A stretch of DNA of 64,000 bases from NCBI RefSeq assembly GCF_036825875.1, contig NZ_DAISXK010000004.1, forward strand, positions 52,546 through 116,545, read 5' to 3'. Positions 18,080 to 25,680 of the stretch are shown here, one piece after another. The translations under genes were made by a program, and so were the position numbers. Within the stretch, counting starts at the first letter, position 1. The number at the start of each line of letters is the position of its first letter. This stretch comes from Paucihalobacter sp036825875. Lineage in GTDB: Bacteria; Bacteroidota; Bacteroidia; Flavobacteriales; Flavobacteriaceae. Under the pieces are notes generated by a model. That model searched no databases and was not told the DNA's origin. It worked only from the letters and a program-made list of their open reading frames with translations.

Positions 18080-18409
18080 TTAATTCATGTCAATAAATTC
18101 AAAAAATAAGCTATCATTATCTTTAATAATCAAAATTGAATCACTGTACTTTTCTTTCTTAAAGTAAAAAGGAGGCTTAATTGCCCTAATCAAAAAATCT
18201 TTATTACCAATCAAAGGACAATTATTTGTTAATGCGACACTATCGTTATAAAGAAGCACGCCTTTATATTAATGAACTTTATAAACGTTTAGCTCAATAT
18301 TAGAATTTGGCTTTTTTTTATCAGTGTTAAATATAATACTACCTATTACCAAAATTAAAAATACTAAGAAAAACACTATTACAATAACATATAGATTTTT
18401 TCCGTTCAT
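18080..18409 (-). pseudogene. Small membrane-anchored protein gene interrupted by one in-frame stop
   Basis: On the minus strand an ATG at 18409 opens 46 codons encoding an N-terminal membrane anchor (VIVIVFFLVFLILVIGSIIF) and a short hydrophilic linker. A TAA follows at 18269-18271. The same frame then continues without interruption for 62 more codons (YKGVLLYNDSVALTNNCP and on to FFEFIDMN) to a final TAA at 18080. The uninterrupted protein-like frame on both sides suggests a 108-residue gene broken by one nonsense mutation. A sequencing error is the alternative. The family is not recognised. It belongs to the decayed minus-strand array ending at 19443. Confidence 0.6.
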
Positions 18410-18437
18410 AACAAATGTTTTAAATGACTATTTATTT

Positions 18438-18485
18438 CCCCCGCTACCGCGCGAAATCGAAGATTCAGCGAAGCTAATCCCTTCG
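18438..18485. repeat. 48-bp repeat, copy 1
   Basis: This copy is 44/48 identical to 18535-18582. The unit contains a GC-rich palindromic core (CGCGCG flanked by GCT/AAA) and several CGAAG/CTTCG words able to pair. It follows the coding start of a lipoprotein-like signal sequence (18474-18527, minus strand). Confidence 0.85.
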
Positions 18486-18527
18486 TGTGGGTTTACAATT
18501 TAAAATACTGAAAAACACAAAAACCAT
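18474..18527 (-). pseudogene. Truncated lipoprotein start running into repeat copy 1
   Basis: ATG at 18527 opens MVFVFFSILNCKPTRRD, a short hydrophobic segment with a lipobox-like SILNC. The frame enters the 48-bp repeat at 18485 and stops at 18474. This looks like the surviving 5' end of a lipoprotein gene. It is very short, so it could be coincidental. Confidence 0.35.
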
Positions 18528-18625
18528 CAATAAGCCCCCGCTTTCGCGCGAAATCGAAGATTCATCGAAGCTGATCCCTTCGCGGTGAGTAGAATGGCTA
18601 GGATAAGTAGGATTTGGTTTTTCAT
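18527..18625 (-). pseudogene. Truncated secreted-protein start running into repeat copy 2
   Basis: ATG at 18625, three bases after the stop of the intact lipoprotein gene, opens MKNQILLILAILLTA, a convincing signal-peptide N-terminus. It then reads into repeat copy 2 (18535-18582) and stops at 18527 after 32 codons. Its position suggests it was once the next gene of the same operon, now destroyed by the repeat. Confidence 0.45.
18535..18582. repeat. 48-bp repeat, copy 2
   Basis: Second copy of the unit at 18438-18485, same orientation, four mismatches, 49 bases apart. It interrupts the ORF that starts at 18625. Confidence 0.85.
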
Positions 18626-18628
18626 TTT

Positions 18629-19267
18629 TTAAAATCTCATTTTTTTTATTGTTGAAGGTATATTTATATTCAACGAGTCCAATGGTTCAAAATAATAAAT
18701 AAGTTCTATATTCTCATGCTTTTCTGTGCTGAAATTATATTTATGGTTTAAGATTAATCTATTTTCTTCAATTAAACCAGATAATTCTATTAAGTACAAA
18801 TCGCTTCTCGTTGATAACTCGAAGTACCTTATATGTATCTTTTTGTTATTGATTGAGTATCTTCCCCATTCGTATGCTTCAACATTTTTATTAATAGACC
18901 CTATTCTACTCGTATTAAACAAATCATAATTTAATAGAAAGCAACTTGCCTTTTTAAGTCCTAATTCTTTTAAATCTTTATTATTAGAATTAAGCTTGCA
19001 ATGGCTTTCATAATTAATTCCGTTGACTTTTTCTTGGTTTGCGTTTATAAAAATATTTTGTTTAAAATATCCATCAACAGTGAAAACTATCGGGAAAACG
19101 TATAAATTATGCTCATCAATTTGAAATCTATAATAAAATCCCTCGGTTTTAAATGTATCATCGACTATTACTTCTTTGTAAAATTCTTTTTTATTTTTTA
19201 TCCTGAAACACGAACTGAGAGTTATTAGGAATAAAATTATAATTAATATGATTGTTTTCTTTACCAT
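18629..19267 (-). CDS. Hypothetical lipoprotein
   Basis: A 212-residue protein with a clear type II signal peptide (IIILFLITLSSC, lipidated Cys near residue 20), so probably anchored in a membrane facing the periplasm. The mature part is rich in Lys, Asn, Tyr and Glu with alternating strand-like segments; no family is recognised. The start ATG overlaps the stop of a 60-codon upstream remnant (ATGGTAA), implying past translational coupling. It is the only intact gene of the accessory patch between the nucleoside transporter gene and thyA. Confidence 0.75.
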   Translation of the reverse strand: MVKKTIILIIILFLITLSSCFRIKNKKEFYKEVIVDDTFKTEGFYYRFQIDEHNLYVFPIVFTVDGYFKQNIFINANQEKVNGINYESHCKLNSNNKDLKELGLKKASCFLLNYDLFNTSRIGSINKNVEAYEWGRYSINNKKIHIRYFELSTRSDLYLIELSGLIEENRLILNHKYNFSTEKHENIELIYYFEPLDSLNINIPSTIKKMRF

Positions 19268-19443
19268 AAAGTGTAGGGGTTTAATGTTTGAAATTGAAAA
19301 TATGGTGAAATACGTCTAGATAAAACACTAAATATTGGCTGCTGCTTTCCAGGTGTCCATGTATGCGCTAAATAATTTTGAAATAAATCTCGAACGCGTT
19401 CAGAATTTACACCAATATCGTAGCGGATTTGGTTTTTTATAAT
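19261..19443 (-). pseudogene. C-terminal gene remnant upstream of the lipoprotein gene
   Basis: A minus-strand frame of 60 sense codons has no usable start codon and follows an in-frame TAA. It encodes a protein-like sequence (NQIRYDIGVNSERVRDLFQ and onward to LNPYTLW). Its stop overlaps the start of the lipoprotein gene by the shared ATGGTAA. It looks like the 3' end of a gene whose front was deleted. The family is not recognised. A shorter 37-codon frame on the opposite strand makes the assignment uncertain. Confidence 0.4.
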
Positions 19444-19720
19444 TTACATATTTTTAATATTTGATACGCTCTAAAACTAAATTCATTTATGGTATTCTCA
19501 GTCATTCGAGTAAGTTTGGCATTTTTTTATCATGGGTTATCAATAATAAATATCAACTCAAAATAAGAAGAATACCAACAAAAAAACCTTTAAAATAAAA
19601 CTTAACAAAAAATTAATGATACAAAATTCTCTCAGATTGGTCACTATACAAAACAGCTTATTTTTGATGTCATGTTTGTTCTTAATATTATTGATTAAAA
19701 ACTGATTGTCACTGATTCTT

Positions 19721-19761
19721 TCTGCGTAAATCCGCGCCATACGCGGGAAATTTATAGAAGG
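19721..19761 (+). repeat. Diverged direct repeat, copy B
   Basis: Partner of 17903-17943 (31/41 identical by eye). Its GCGGGAAATTT end also resembles the palindrome at 19903-19923. Confidence 0.6.
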
Positions 19762-19902
19762 AATAATTTTTATTAAATAGTCACCCTTATTTCATAATTG
19801 ATAGTTAATAACTTTTTATATAAAAATGCCTTCTTCTAAGTCATTACTTTTTTCTTTTTGATATTTTCGTTTTATTAAACTCGTACAATAATCTTAAAAG
19901 AG

Positions 19903-19923
19903 ATTTCCGCTTTCGCGGGAAAT
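19903..19923. repeat. Imperfect palindrome four bases before the thyA start
   Basis: ATTTCCGC pairs with GCGGGAAAT (one bulged base, TTTC loop). The hairpin would end three bases before the thyA ATG and cover its ribosome-loading region. Its core CCGCTTTCGCGGG resembles the core of the 48-bp repeats at 18.4-18.6 kb. Confidence 0.6.
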
Positions 19924-19926
19924 GTT

Positions 19927-20751
19927 ATGAAACAATACCACGACCTTGTAAAACACGTATTAGAACACGGCGACCAAAAATCAGACCGTACCGGTACAGG
20001 CACCAAAAGTGTGTTTGGTTACCAAATGCGTTTTGATTTAAGTGAAGGTTTCCCTATGGTAACCACCAAGAAACTGCATTTAAAATCTATCATTTACGAG
20101 TTGTTATGGTTTTTGAAAGGCGATACCAATATTCAGTATTTAAATGAAAACGGCGTTCGTATTTGGAATGAATGGGCCGATGAAAATGGTAATTTAGGCC
20201 CAGTTTACGGACACCAATGGCGCAACTGGAACAGTGACGAAATAGACCAAATTAAAGATGTTATTCACACTTTAAAACACAATCCTGACAGCAGACGCAT
20301 GTTGGTGTCTGCTTGGAATCCCTCGGTGCTGCCGGACACTTCTAAAAGTTTTAGTGAAAACGTAGCCAATGGTAAAGCTGCCTTGCCACCGTGTCACGCT
20401 TTTTTTCAATTTTATGTTTCAAATGGTAAACTTTCTTGTCAGCTGTATCAACGCAGTGCCGACATTTTTTTAGGCGTTCCTTTTAATATTGCCTCTTATG
20501 CGTTATTCACCATGATGATGGCGCAGGTATGCGGCTACCAACCGGGCGATTTCGTTCATACGTTTGGTGATGCCCATATTTACAGCAATCATTTTGAACA
20601 ACTAGAACTGCAATTGTCCCGTGATATTAGGCCATTGCCAAAAATGCTTTTAAATCCTGAGGTTAAAAATATTTTTGACTTCACCTTTGAAGATTTTACT
20701 TTGGTTGATTATAACCCACATCCGCACATAAAAGGTATTGTGGCTGTTTAA
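19927..20751 (+). CDS. thyA: Thymidylate synthase
   Basis: Converts dUMP and methylene-tetrahydrofolate to dTMP and dihydrofolate. The 274-residue sequence has the N-terminal RTGTGTKSVFGYQMRFDL, the catalytic cysteine motif LPPCHAFFQFYV, the QRSADIFLGVPFNIASYA stretch and the C-terminal YNPHPHIKGIVAV. All are hallmarks of the classical folate-dependent enzyme. It regenerates dihydrofolate that the DHFR fusion at 22238 must reduce. A hairpin lies immediately upstream of its start codon. Confidence 0.98.
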   Translation: MKQYHDLVKHVLEHGDQKSDRTGTGTKSVFGYQMRFDLSEGFPMVTTKKLHLKSIIYELLWFLKGDTNIQYLNENGVRIWNEWADENGNLGPVYGHQWRNWNSDEIDQIKDVIHTLKHNPDSRRMLVSAWNPSVLPDTSKSFSENVANGKAALPPCHAFFQFYVSNGKLSCQLYQRSADIFLGVPFNIASYALFTMMMAQVCGYQPGDFVHTFGDAHIYSNHFEQLELQLSRDIRPLPKMLLNPEVKNIFDFTFEDFTLVDYNPHPHIKGIVAV

Positions 20752-20765
20752 ATCAAACTAAACTT

Positions 20766-21593
20766 ATGAAACACTTACTTTGGCTTGGGCTATTATTTTA
20801 CACTGGCATTATGTTGGCTCAAGAATCTACGATTAAAGCAGAAGATATAGATTCGCAAGAAGTACCTTTTGAGGTCATAGAACATGTGCCTATATATCGA
20901 GGCTGTAATCCACAAATGAGCAACCTTGAACTAAAAAAATGTATGGCGAGTGGCATTACATCAATTGTTACAAGCAACTTCAACTATAAGCTTGCTAATT
21001 CACTTGGTTTGCCGGATGGCGTCGAAAAAATATTTGTTATTTTCAAAATTAACAAAGATGGCGAAATAACCAATATTGAGTCAAGAGCCTCGCACCCGGT
21101 TTTAGAAGCAGAAGCTATAAGGGTTATTCGTTTAGTGCCAAAGCTTGACAAGCCAGGTATGCAGCGCGGCAAACCCGTAACCGTTCAGTATTCACTTCCT
21201 TTGCACTTAAAAATTGAAGGCTCCAATAAAAAGGAAAAACATTTTTCGGATAAAACATTTCCCGTTTATAAAGGATGTAGCGAGGAGCTTTCCTACGAAG
21301 ACCAAAAGCAATGTTCTACTCAAAAAATAATGGATTTTATTAAACTGAGTTTTAACTATGACCTAGCTGATAAGTTATTTCCAACCGAAACATCGACACA
21401 ATTTTTGGTTGAATTTGAAGTAAACGAAAAAGGCAAGGCTGAAAAAATAAATGTAAAGGCCAATCACCGTGCTGTGGCTGTTGATGTTATACAAGTTGTA
21501 AAACGGATGCCAAAGTTAAAACGACCAGGAACCGTAGATGGTAAATCGACTAGAACACCATTTTCATTTTTGATGACGATTTATTTTCCTTAA
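20766..21593 (+). CDS. Exported protein with two TonB C-terminal-like domains
   Basis: A 275-residue protein with a signal peptide (about 1-18) and two tandem copies of a module of about 110 residues. The first begins at VPIYRGC (about 40) and the second at FPVYKGC (about 165). Each has two conserved cysteines (YxGC and KxC), a strand pattern FKINKDGEITNIES / FEVNEKGKAEKINV, and a PKL-(D/K)(K/R)PG motif typical of the TonB C-terminal fold. It lacks the N-terminal TM anchor and Pro-rich spacer of real TonB, so energy transduction is unlikely. It lies 14 bases after thyA and is probably cotranscribed; a terminator follows. Confidence 0.8.
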   Translation: MKHLLWLGLLFYTGIMLAQESTIKAEDIDSQEVPFEVIEHVPIYRGCNPQMSNLELKKCMASGITSIVTSNFNYKLANSLGLPDGVEKIFVIFKINKDGEITNIESRASHPVLEAEAIRVIRLVPKLDKPGMQRGKPVTVQYSLPLHLKIEGSNKKEKHFSDKTFPVYKGCSEELSYEDQKQCSTQKIMDFIKLSFNYDLADKLFPTETSTQFLVEFEVNEKGKAEKINVKANHRAVAVDVIQVVKRMPKLKRPGTVDGKSTRTPFSFLMTIYFP

Positions 21594-21607
21594 AAATTAC
21601 ATATAAA

Positions 21608-21635
21608 AAAAGCGCTACAAAACAGCAGCGCTTTT
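21608..21635. terminator. Bidirectional terminator
   Basis: AAAAGCGCT (21608-21616) pairs perfectly with AGCGCTTTT (21627-21635), flanked by A-run and T-rich sequence. It separates the convergent TonB-domain gene and CBM48 gene. Confidence 0.85.
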
Positions 21636-21654
21636 AATTAAACAAAATAACTTA

Positions 21655-21951
21655 TTACAAATTTAGCACACCATTTTCTGCAGATGCAAATTCATTCCAC
21701 TGGTAAGAATCTGCTTGGTCGTCGTTAATGTAATTACCATCAACAACATATCTAAATTCATAAGAATTGTCTTTCTCTAAATCAACTGTACCTTTAAAGG
21801 TGCCGTTTTTTTGTTTTGCTAACTGAGTTGCCTCAGCATTCCAATCGTTAAAGCTTCCTACGACTGCCACATTTTGCGCTTCTTTTGCTTCTAATGCGAA
21901 AGTAACTTTACATACAGGTTTGCTTTTTAAATACTGTTTTTTAATTGCCAT
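21655..21951 (-). CDS. Glycogen-binding (CBM48/isoamylase early-set) domain protein
   Basis: A 98-residue protein consisting of one early-set beta-sandwich. The typical GSFNDWN motif (about 32-38) and the YEFRYVVDG-NYINDDQAD stretch are those of AMPK-beta and isoamylase N-terminal glycogen-binding domains. No catalytic domain is attached. Single-domain versions are common in Bacteroidota, presumably cytoplasmic and glycan-binding; their function is not established. Confidence 0.9.
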   Translation of the reverse strand: MAIKKQYLKSKPVCKVTFALEAKEAQNVAVVGSFNDWNAEATQLAKQKNGTFKGTVDLEKDNSYEFRYVVDGNYINDDQADSYQWNEFASAENGVLNL

Positions 21952-22237
21952 AGTTAAGGTGTTTTAATATGGTTCAAAATTATAAAAGAATTTTTCAGTA
22001 GTGCAACTTTCCTAGCTAATATGCGTAAGATTTATCAGTTTCTTAATAATAAACCATTTAAACGCTATAATTGATAAATTTTCAAACAAAAATATATCAG
22101 TTTAGCAATTGTTAATTTAAAAGCTTAACTACTGATTTTCAACTATATCGTTTTCGGTTGCCAACTACGCCAAAAAGGAGGATTCAGATACAACGATTTC
22201 GTGAAAAATAAGTAATTTTACAGCTATAACTGAAGCC

Positions 22238-23125
22238 ATGTTTGGAAGAAAAAAAGAACCGCATATAAGTAAAGAAGAACTCGCACTTTACGAAAACGCT
22301 AAAAGACGTATTACTCAGAAAAAAAGGCTAATCGCCCACGTTGTTATTTTTGTGATTGGTGCAATATTTCTGATAGTTGCAAATCAGCTTTTAGGAATTG
22401 GGAAAGAACTCACATTTTATGGCTACAACTGGTTTGTTTATGCTATTTCCATATGGTTATTCTTATTACTTTATCATTTAATTTCAGTTTTTATAACCAA
22501 ACGATTTATGGGTAAAAACTGGGAAGATGAACAAACTGCGATTTTAATTTCTAAACAAAAAAAACGGATCGAGGAACTTTCTAAGCAAATAAACGCTGAA
22601 AACCCTATACCTGTAATAGAAACTAAAAGAGGACAAATTGTAACCTTAATAGCAGCAGCAGATGAAAATAATGCCATTGGTAAAGACAATCAGCTTATTT
22701 GGCATTTAAGTGAAGATTTAAAGCGTTTTAAGTCGCTTACCAACGGCCATCATATCATCATGGGACGAAAAACTTTTGAGAGTTTCCCTAAACCACTACC
22801 AAACAGAACGCATATTGTAATAAGCAGACAACGCGACTACAAAGTACCATCAGGGGTTGTTGTGGTTAATAATTTACACGATGCGCTTGATGCTGCCAAA
22901 AGCGACGACCGACCTTACATCATTGGTGGTGGTGAAATTTACCAACAAGCCATGGAATTTGCGGATGTGATTGAACTTACCAAAGTTCATCACCGCTTTG
23001 AAAATGCAGATACTTATTTTCCTGAGATAGATACCGATGTATGGAAAATCGTCAATAATGAGAAATTTGAAATTGATGACCAACACGATTATCCCTATTC
23101 TTTTATAACTTATAAGAGAAAATAA
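22238..23125 (+). CDS. folA: 2TM-domain/dihydrofolate reductase fusion
   Basis: A 295-residue protein with two parts. Residues 1-115 form a 2TM domain: an N-terminal basic helix (AKRRITQKKR), TM segments at about 33-50 and 64-85, then NWEDEQT. Residues about 134-294 are a complete DHFR with LIAAADENNAIGKDN, IWHLSEDLKRFK (catalytic-acid equivalent Asp160), IIMGRKTFESF, IIGGGEIY and the C-terminal FITYKRK. The linker is charged. The enzyme would be anchored at the cytoplasmic face of the inner membrane. I believe these are usually separate neighbouring genes in relatives. It is followed after 2 bases by the flavoprotein gene. Confidence 0.92.
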   Translation: MFGRKKEPHISKEELALYENAKRRITQKKRLIAHVVIFVIGAIFLIVANQLLGIGKELTFYGYNWFVYAISIWLFLLLYHLISVFITKRFMGKNWEDEQTAILISKQKKRIEELSKQINAENPIPVIETKRGQIVTLIAAADENNAIGKDNQLIWHLSEDLKRFKSLTNGHHIIMGRKTFESFPKPLPNRTHIVISRQRDYKVPSGVVVVNNLHDALDAAKSDDRPYIIGGGEIYQQAMEFADVIELTKVHHRFENADTYFPEIDTDVWKIVNNEKFEIDDQHDYPYSFITYKRK

Positions 23126-23127
23126 AC

Positions 23128-24687
23128 ATGGTTAAAGAGCTTCAACTGCGGGTAGCTTTACATGAAGAAACTGCCCAAGCAGATATTTTAATTCAAAAAG
23201 CAGCTGAAAGTTTAAGCCTATCTTCTGGACAAATATTAGGTATTAAAGTTCTTAGAAAATCTATAGACGCACGAAAGTCGACTATCTATTTTAATTATAA
23301 AGTGGCCGTTTACATTAACGAACCGGCTCCGCAGTCATCAGACTACAACTTTGATTATAAAGACGTTTCCAAAGCTAAACCTATTCATATAATTGGATTT
23401 GGTCCTGCGGGTATGTATGCAGCACTGCGTTGTATAGAATTGGGATTTAAACCTGTGGTATTTGAGCGTGGTAAAAATGTTCAAGAGCGTCGCCGTGATA
23501 TTCGTGCTATCAATCAAGATCATATTGTAAACGAAGATTCTAATTATTGTTTTGGCGAAGGTGGCGCAGGCACTTACAGCGATGGCAAACTTTACACACG
23601 TAGCTTAAAACGTGGTGATGTCCGACGGATTTTCGAGAATTTGGTCTATCATGGCGCCACCGATCAGATATTGATAGATGCACATCCGCATATTGGCACT
23701 AACAAATTACCGAAAGTCGTTCAGAACATTCGTGAAACCATATTGAAATTTGGTGGTGAAATTCATTTTGAAACACGTGTAACTGACTTCACCATTAAAA
23801 ACAATCAGATAGTTGGGATACATCTTCAAAATGGTGACGAAATTCCCGTACAGCGCGTGATTTTAGCTACAGGTCATTCGGCGCGCGATATTTTTTATTT
23901 ACTTCAAAATAAAGCTATTGCCTTACAAGCCAAATCTTTCGCAATGGGTGTACGCGTAGAACATCCACAGCATATTATTGACAGCATTCAGTACCATTGT
24001 TCAGGGAAACGTGACGACTTATTACCTGCTGCGGCTTACAGTTTGGTGCAACAAGTGAATGATCGCGGCGTGTATTCGTTTTGCATGTGTCCTGGTGGTT
24101 TTATTGTACCTGCGGCTACATCGCAAGGTGAAGTTGTAGTAAATGGCATGTCGCCATCCAAACGCAATAATTTGTATGCCAACTCTGGAATTGTTGTAGA
24201 AATCAATGCAGACAAGGATTTATACAAATACGAACACTTTGGCGCGTTGAAAGGTTTAGAATGTCAAAAGGATTTAGAAAAGTTAGCCTTTACCTCAGGC
24301 GGGCGAAGTCAGACAGCTCCAGCTCAACGTCTCACCGATTTTGTTGAAGGCAAATTGTCATCTACTTTAAACGATACTTCGTACCAACCAGGTTTAAAAT
24401 CGGCACCCTTACACTCTTTATTGCCAAAATTTATAGGCGGACGTTTACGAACTGGATTTAAAGCTTTTGGCGAAAAAATGCGTGGCTATTACACCGAAGA
24501 AGCCAATATTGTTGGTGTTGAATCGCGCACCTCGTCACCTGTGACCATCCCCAGAAATGAGCATTTTACACACCCGCAAATCAACAATTTATTTCCATGT
24601 GGTGAAGGCGGCGGTTATGCTGGTGGCATTGTTTCGGCAGCAATGGATGGTGAACGTTGTGCTGAAGCGGCGATTGTGGGATTATAA
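23128..24687 (+). CDS. FAD-dependent dehydrogenase, COG2509-like
   Basis: A 519-residue flavoprotein. An N-terminal domain of about 80 residues precedes the Rossmann FAD-binding motif GFGPAGMYAALR (about 89-100). FGEGGAGTYSDGKLYTR, ATGHSARDIFYLL and the C-terminal PCGEGGGYAGGIVSAAMDG are characteristic of the uncharacterised COG2509 family. The substrate is unknown. The two-base gap after folA implies an operon, which may hint at a role near folate or nucleotide metabolism, but that is inference. Confidence 0.88.
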   Translation: MVKELQLRVALHEETAQADILIQKAAESLSLSSGQILGIKVLRKSIDARKSTIYFNYKVAVYINEPAPQSSDYNFDYKDVSKAKPIHIIGFGPAGMYAALRCIELGFKPVVFERGKNVQERRRDIRAINQDHIVNEDSNYCFGEGGAGTYSDGKLYTRSLKRGDVRRIFENLVYHGATDQILIDAHPHIGTNKLPKVVQNIRETILKFGGEIHFETRVTDFTIKNNQIVGIHLQNGDEIPVQRVILATGHSARDIFYLLQNKAIALQAKSFAMGVRVEHPQHIIDSIQYHCSGKRDDLLPAAAYSLVQQVNDRGVYSFCMCPGGFIVPAATSQGEVVVNGMSPSKRNNLYANSGIVVEINADKDLYKYEHFGALKGLECQKDLEKLAFTSGGRSQTAPAQRLTDFVEGKLSSTLNDTSYQPGLKSAPLHSLLPKFIGGRLRTGFKAFGEKMRGYYTEEANIVGVESRTSSPVTIPRNEHFTHPQINNLFPCGEGGGYAGGIVSAAMDGERCAEAAIVGL

Positions 24688-24753
24688 TTGTAGGCGTATT
24701 TATAAGCGCATGCAAGTGCATAAACATATCGTTACTTCTAAAAAAATAATTCC

Positions 24754-24761
24754 TATTTTTG
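24754..24761 (+). promoter_or_regulatory. Candidate -7 promoter element of fabD
   Basis: TATTTTTG exactly matches TAnnTTTG and lies 21 bases before the ATG at 24783. No clear TTTG -33 element is present. Confidence 0.5.
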
Positions 24762-24782
24762 TCGCCACAACAGAAATTAAAC

Positions 24783-25670
24783 ATGAACGCATATATATTT
24801 CCCGGTCAAGGTGCCCAATTTACAGGTATGGGATTAGACCTTTACAACCAATCGGCACTGGCAAAACAACTGTTTGAACAAGCCAACGATATCTTAGGTT
24901 TTCGCATTACAGACATTATGTTTGAAGGTTCGGCGGAAGATTTAAAACAAACCAAAGTCACGCAGCCCGCTATATTTCTTTATTCGGTCATTTTGGCGAA
25001 AACATTAGGTGATAGTTTTAAAGCAGATATGGTTGCTGGGCATTCACTTGGTGAATTATCAGCTTTGGTTGCCAATGGTACTTTAACTTTTGAAGCTGGC
25101 TTAACATTGGTTTCTAAACGCGCTTTAGCCATGCAAAAAGCCTGCGAAAAACAACCTAGTACGATGGCAGCAGTCCTTGGATTGGAAGATGCTATCGTAG
25201 AAGACATATGCAGTAAAACTCCTGGTGTGGTGGTGGCAGCCAATTACAATTGCCCAGGACAGTTGGTGATTTCTGGTGACGTAGACGCGATTAATGCCGC
25301 TTGTGTAGCTTTAACAGCAGCAGGCGCCAGACGTGCTTTGGTATTGCCTGTTGGCGGAGCTTTTCACTCACCCTTGATGGAACCTGCGCGAGAAGAACTG
25401 GCCGCAGCAATTGAAAATACAATGTTTAGCGAGCCTAAATGTCCGATATATCAGAATGTAACCGCTAGTGCTGTGAGCGGTGCTTCACAAATAAAAGCAA
25501 ATTTGATGTTACAGTTAACAGCTCCGGTACGTTGGACACAGTCCGTTCAGCAAATGATTGCCGATGGTGCTACGCTTTTTACAGAAGTTGGTCCAGGTAA
25601 TGTATTACAAGGACTAGTGAAAAAAATCGATGGAAATGCCCAAACTACAGCTGCTCAAATAAGCGCTTAA
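24783..25670 (+). CDS. fabD: Malonyl-CoA:ACP transacylase
   Basis: Loads malonyl groups onto acyl carrier protein for fatty-acid synthesis. The N-terminal FPGQGAQFTGMG, the nucleophile motif GHSLGEL, the Arg-containing helix (RALAMQKAC) and the active-site His in GGAFHSPLM are all present. From ATG 24783 (MNAYIFPGQ) the protein is 295 residues, close to the usual 300-310. I rejected the in-frame TTG at 24759 because it lies within the -7 promoter element. Confidence 0.96.
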   Translation: MNAYIFPGQGAQFTGMGLDLYNQSALAKQLFEQANDILGFRITDIMFEGSAEDLKQTKVTQPAIFLYSVILAKTLGDSFKADMVAGHSLGELSALVANGTLTFEAGLTLVSKRALAMQKACEKQPSTMAAVLGLEDAIVEDICSKTPGVVVAANYNCPGQLVISGDVDAINAACVALTAAGARRALVLPVGGAFHSPLMEPAREELAAAIENTMFSEPKCPIYQNVTASAVSGASQIKANLMLQLTAPVRWTQSVQQMIADGATLFTEVGPGNVLQGLVKKIDGNAQTTAAQISA

Positions 25671-25680
25671 ACCATAGCAA

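Larger units (their letters stand above)
19444..19926. other. Gene-free stretch upstream of thyA
   Basis: In 483 bases I see no supportable gene, only short broken frames. It contains direct-repeat copy B (19721-19761) and an imperfect palindrome just before thyA. A near-consensus -7 element TATTTTCG (about 19862-19869) could drive thyA. Confidence 0.5.

Noticed and set aside
19558..19740. 60-residue minus-strand ORF before thyA
   Set aside because: Its start lies in direct-repeat copy B and the sequence has no recognisable protein pattern; it is probably a chance frame in AT-rich DNA.
24759..24782. Upstream TTG start for fabD
   Set aside because: The TTG is part of the -7 promoter element TATTTTTG; the family N-terminus begins at ATG 24783.
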